Assembly (NCBI GenBank): GCA_964593515.1
Contig: CAZQJH010000064.1
Span: 1-9,204, forward strand
Direction of reading: 5' to 3'
Origin: JAXJYR01 sp964593515
GTDB taxonomy: Bacteria; Bacillota_I; Bacilli_A; Erysipelotrichales; Erysipelotrichaceae
Length of the DNA stretch: 9,204 bases
The notes beneath the pieces were generated by a model that was given only the letters and a program-made list of their open reading frames with translations, was not told the DNA's origin and searched no databases. This document shows positions 6,473-9,204 of this stretch, in pieces. How positions within the stretch are numbered: the first letter of the stretch is position 1; each line of letters opens with the position of its first letter. Both the position numbers and the translations under genes were made by a program.

Positions 6473-9103
6473 ATGGGAACTAAATATGTATACCTTTTTA
6501 GTGAAGGTAATGGTTCAATGCGTAATCTATTAGGTGGTAAAGGAGCTAACTTAGCTGAAATGATGAGTTTAGGAATGCCCGTACCTTATGGATTTAGCGT
6601 AACAACAGAAGCTTGTAATCAATATTATGCCGATAATGAAATAATTAATGATGAAATTAAAACACAAATTTTTGATAACTTAACTAAATTAGAAGAAGTA
6701 TCAAATAAAAAATTTGGTGATATTGACAATCCTTTATTAGTATCAGTTAGAAGTGGAGCACGAGCTAGTATGCCAGGTATGATGGATACTATTTTAAACT
6801 TAGGATTAAATGACGAAGTTGTTGAAGGAGTAGCACGTAAAACTAATAATCCACGTTTTGCTTATGATTCTTATCGTCGTTTTATTCAAATGTTTGCTGA
6901 TGTTGTAATGGGATTAGATAAATCACGTTTTGAATTAATTATTGATGAAATTAAAGAAAGTAAAAACGTTAAATTAGATACGGAACTAGATAGTGATGAT
7001 ATGAAAGAATTAGTAAAACGTTTTAAAGCTTTCTATGAAGAAGAATTACATGAAGTATTCCCAAGTGATCCAAAAGTTCAATTATTTAGAGCAATTGAAG
7101 CGGTATTTAAATCTTGGAATAATGCAAGAGCTATTTACTATCGTAAGATGAATGATATTCCATCTAGTTGGGGTACAGCTGTTAACGTTCAAATGATGGT
7201 TTTTGGTAACATGGGTAATGATTGTGGTACGGGGGTTGCCTTTACGAGAAATCCAAGTACAGGAGAAAATGCTTTATATGGAGAATTCTTAATGAATGCT
7301 CAAGGTGAAGATGTTGTAGCGGGTATTCGTACACCAGAAAAAATTGATCGTTTAAAAGAAGTAGCACCACAAGCATATGAAGAATTTGTGGAAATTTGTC
7401 ATAAATTAGAAAACCACTATCGTAATATGCAAGATATGGAATTTACCATTGAACATGGTAAATTATATATGCTACAAACTAGAAATGGTAAACGTACTGC
7501 AACAGCAGCTTTAAAGATTGCTTGTGATATGTATAATGATAAGATGATAACTAAAGAAGAAGCATTGATGATGGTAGAACCTAAACAATTAGATTCATTA
7601 TTACATCCAATGTTTGATGATAAAGCTTTAGCTAATGCGAAAAAGATTGCTACTGGTTTACCAGCTTCACCAGGAGCTGCTTGTGGACAAGTAGTATTTA
7701 ATGCAGCAACAGCTATTGAAGAAGCTAGTAAAGGACATAAAGTTGTCTTAGTACGTTTAGAAACATCACCTGAGGATATTGAAGGAATGCATGTATCTGA
7801 AGGTATCTTAACGGTACGTGGAGGTATGACATCACATGCGGCTGTAGTAGCTAGAGGTATGGGTACATGTTGTGTATCAGGATGTGGTGATATTACAATT
7901 AATGAAAATGAAGGATATTTTGAAGTTAATAAATGTAAATACTACCAAGGAGATTATATTTCATTAGATGGATCAACTGGTTTTGTATATGGAGAAGCAA
8001 TTAAAACAGTTCCAGCTAAAATCTCAGGAGATTTTGAAACCTTTATGAAATGGGCTGATGAAACAAGAGTATTAAAAGTTAGAACTAATGCTGATACTCC
8101 ACAAGATGCAGCTCAAGCATTAAAATTTGGGGCTGAAGGGATTGGATTAGTAAGAACAGAGCATATGTTCTTTGATGGTAACCGTATTAAAGCTATGCGT
8201 GAAATGATTGTTTCTAAAACCGTTGAACAACGTAAAACAGCTTTAAATAAGATTTTACCAATGCAACGTAGTGACTTCGAAGCTATTTATGAAGCAATGC
8301 AAGGTTATCCAGTAACGATTCGTTACTTAGACCCACCATTACATGAATTCTTACCAACAAGTTCATATGATATTACACAATTAGCACAAGATATGAAATT
8401 AGATGTTAATGAATTACGTAATGTTATTTCATCATTACATGAATTTAACCCAATGATGGGACATCGTGGATGTCGTTTAGCTATTTCTTATCCAGAAATT
8501 GCTCAAATGCAAACTACAGCTGTTATTGAAGCTGCTATTAATGTAAATAAACGTCATGAAGATTGGCATATTGAACCAGAAATTATGATTCCACTTGTTG
8601 GAGATGTTAAAGAGTTACAATATGTTAAAAAGGTGGTTGTGGAAACTGCGGATGAAATCATTAAACGTGAAAATGTAACATTAAAATATCACGTTGGTAC
8701 GATGATTGAAATTCCTCGTGCTGCTTTAACTGCTGATGAAATTGCGCAAGAAGCTGAATTCTTCTCATTTGGAACTAATGATTTAACCCAAATGACTTAT
8801 GGATTCTCACGTGATGATGCCGGAAGTTTCTTAAATGATTACTATGATAAGAAAATCTTCGAACAAGATCCATTTGCTAGAGTAGATACTAAAGGGGTAG
8901 GTAAACTTATTAAAATGGCTGCTACATTAGGTCGAGAAACACGTAAAGATATTAAATTAGGTATCTGTGGAGAACATGGTGGAGATCCAGCATCAGTTGA
9001 ATTCTGTCATGAAGTTGGATTAACATATGTATCATGTAGTCCATATCGTGTACCAATTGCTCGTTTAGCTGCTGCTCAAGCTGCAATTAAACATCAAAAA
9101 TAA
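6473..9103 (+). CDS. ppdK: Pyruvate, phosphate dikinase
   Basis: Cytosolic enzyme interconverting pyruvate + ATP + phosphate with phosphoenolpyruvate + AMP + pyrophosphate, used for gluconeogenic PEP synthesis or, in some anaerobes, in the glycolytic direction. At 876 residues it is full length. The N-terminal ATP-grasp domain begins with LLGGKGANLAEM (19-30) and contains SVRSGARASMPGMMDT (91-106). The central swivelling phosphohistidine domain has GGMTSHAAVVARG (450-462) with catalytic His455 and neighbouring Thr453, the residue type targeted by the PPDK regulatory protein. The C-terminal PEP/pyruvate barrel has Arg561 in LVRTEH, Arg617 in TIRYLDPPLHEF, Glu746 in MIEIPRA, Asn769-Asp770 in FGTNDLTQ and Cys832 in GICGEHGGDP. 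All expected active-site residues are present, with numbering nearly identical to the Clostridium symbiosum enzyme. GGAGG at 6460-6464 lies 8 bases before the ATG. It is a single-gene unit with its own promoter, cre site and terminator. Confidence 0.98.
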   Translation: MGTKYVYLFSEGNGSMRNLLGGKGANLAEMMSLGMPVPYGFSVTTEACNQYYADNEIINDEIKTQIFDNLTKLEEVSNKKFGDIDNPLLVSVRSGARASMPGMMDTILNLGLNDEVVEGVARKTNNPRFAYDSYRRFIQMFADVVMGLDKSRFELIIDEIKESKNVKLDTELDSDDMKELVKRFKAFYEEELHEVFPSDPKVQLFRAIEAVFKSWNNARAIYYRKMNDIPSSWGTAVNVQMMVFGNMGNDCGTGVAFTRNPSTGENALYGEFLMNAQGEDVVAGIRTPEKIDRLKEVAPQAYEEFVEICHKLENHYRNMQDMEFTIEHGKLYMLQTRNGKRTATAALKIACDMYNDKMITKEEALMMVEPKQLDSLLHPMFDDKALANAKKIATGLPASPGAACGQVVFNAATAIEEASKGHKVVLVRLETSPEDIEGMHVSEGILTVRGGMTSHAAVVARGMGTCCVSGCGDITINENEGYFEVNKCKYYQGDYISLDGSTGFVYGEAIKTVPAKISGDFETFMKWADETRVLKVRTNADTPQDAAQALKFGAEGIGLVRTEHMFFDGNRIKAMREMIVSKTVEQRKTALNKILPMQRSDFEAIYEAMQGYPVTIRYLDPPLHEFLPTSSYDITQLAQDMKLDVNELRNVISSLHEFNPMMGHRGCRLAISYPEIAQMQTTAVIEAAINVNKRHEDWHIEPEIMIPLVGDVKELQYVKKVVVETADEIIKRENVTLKYHVGTMIEIPRAALTADEIAQEAEFFSFGTNDLTQMTYGFSRDDAGSFLNDYYDKKIFEQDPFARVDTKGVGKLIKMAATLGRETRKDIKLGICGEHGGDPASVEFCHEVGLTYVSCSPYRVPIARLAAAQAAIKHQK

Positions 9104-9110
9104 TTAACTA

Positions 9111-9148
9111 AGTCCATATAATCAGATGATTATATGGACTTTTTCTTG
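9111..9148 (+). terminator. Strong intrinsic terminator after ppdK
   Basis: A perfect 13-bp stem, AGTCCATATAATC (9111-9123) and GATTATATGGACT (9128-9140), with an AGAT loop, followed by a T-rich run (TTTTCTTG). It begins seven bases after the ppdK stop codon. In the other direction the trailing T run is weaker and interrupted. Confidence 0.93.
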
Positions 9149-9204
9149 TTTATAAGCAAATTCAAATAACTGTTTATTGTTTGCTTTTGTGATGAATTTA
9201 ACGA
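9122..9204 (-). CDS. Possible 3' end of a converging gene, partial at the window edge
   Basis: Reading leftward from the window edge, one minus-strand frame is open for 26 codons and ends in TGA at 9124-9122, in the ppdK terminator. Its translation, ending in KQLFEFAYKQEKVHIIR, has a plausible protein-like mix of hydrophobic and charged residues and mostly A/T/C third positions. A second minus-strand frame is also open (stop at 9132-9130) but has many G-ending codons unlike this genome. The stop inside a terminator mirrors the cls/PH-domain junction. Product unknown. The stretch is too short to be sure it is coding. Confidence 0.3.
   Translation of the reverse strand, partial: VKFITKANNKQLFEFAYKQEKVHIII

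Noticed and set aside
1..9204. Mycoplasma-type genetic code (TGA = Trp), considered because of the low GC
   Set aside because: Tryptophans at conserved positions use TGG, no gene contains internal TGA, and all genes have normal family lengths under the standard code.
9130..9204. Alternative open minus-strand frame at the right edge ending in TAA at 9132-9130
   Set aside because: It has many G-ending codons and a low-complexity translation (NLLINKKKSI), less like the other genes than the frame ending at 9122.
1..9204. CRISPR arrays, tRNA or rRNA genes, insertion sequences, riboswitches
   Set aside because: No direct repeat arrays, cloverleaf sequences, transposase frames or long structured leaders were seen. 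The only long intergenic stretches are about 126 and 100 bases.

Overview
The window comes from a low-GC Firmicute that uses the standard bacterial code. Tryptophan is TGG, genes end in TAA, and an in-frame TGA acts as a stop just before the cardiolipin synthase start. The strong A/T third-position bias, GGAGG ribosome sites, sigma-A promoters and a textbook CcpA cre box suggest a gut Erysipelotrichia/Coprobacillaceae-type bacterium. That placement is an inference from style, not from a database match.

Layout. (1) Positions 1-5940, plus strand: four tightly overlapping genes (overlaps of 14, 8 and 11 bases). They encode the two half-transporters of a heterodimeric ABC exporter (the first cut by the window edge), a membrane protein that looks like a zinc-peptidase (M28) fold stripped of most metal ligands, and a two-HKD cardiolipin synthase. 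The promoter lies left of the window. A short bidirectional terminator follows immediately. (2) Positions 5963-6346, minus strand: a small bacterial PH-domain protein whose stop codon lies inside that shared terminator. (3) Positions 6347-6472: a divergent control region with one promoter for each side, a palindrome covering the rightward promoter, and a perfect cre site in the rightward leader. (4) Positions 6473-9103, plus strand: full-length pyruvate, phosphate dikinase (ppdK), then a strong terminator. (5) The last 80 bases may hold the 3' end of a converging minus-strand gene.

How they fit together. The four-gene cluster is all membrane-associated: an exporter with one normal and one degenerate ATP site, a probable pseudo-peptidase and a phospholipid-synthesising enzyme. 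Overlapping translation suggests coordinated production, perhaps for envelope maintenance or export, but the substrate is unknown. ppdK is a separate central-carbon unit interconverting pyruvate and PEP, and its cre site predicts repression by CcpA when preferred sugars are present. The least explained and most interesting item is the degenerate M28-like protein at 3465-4409.
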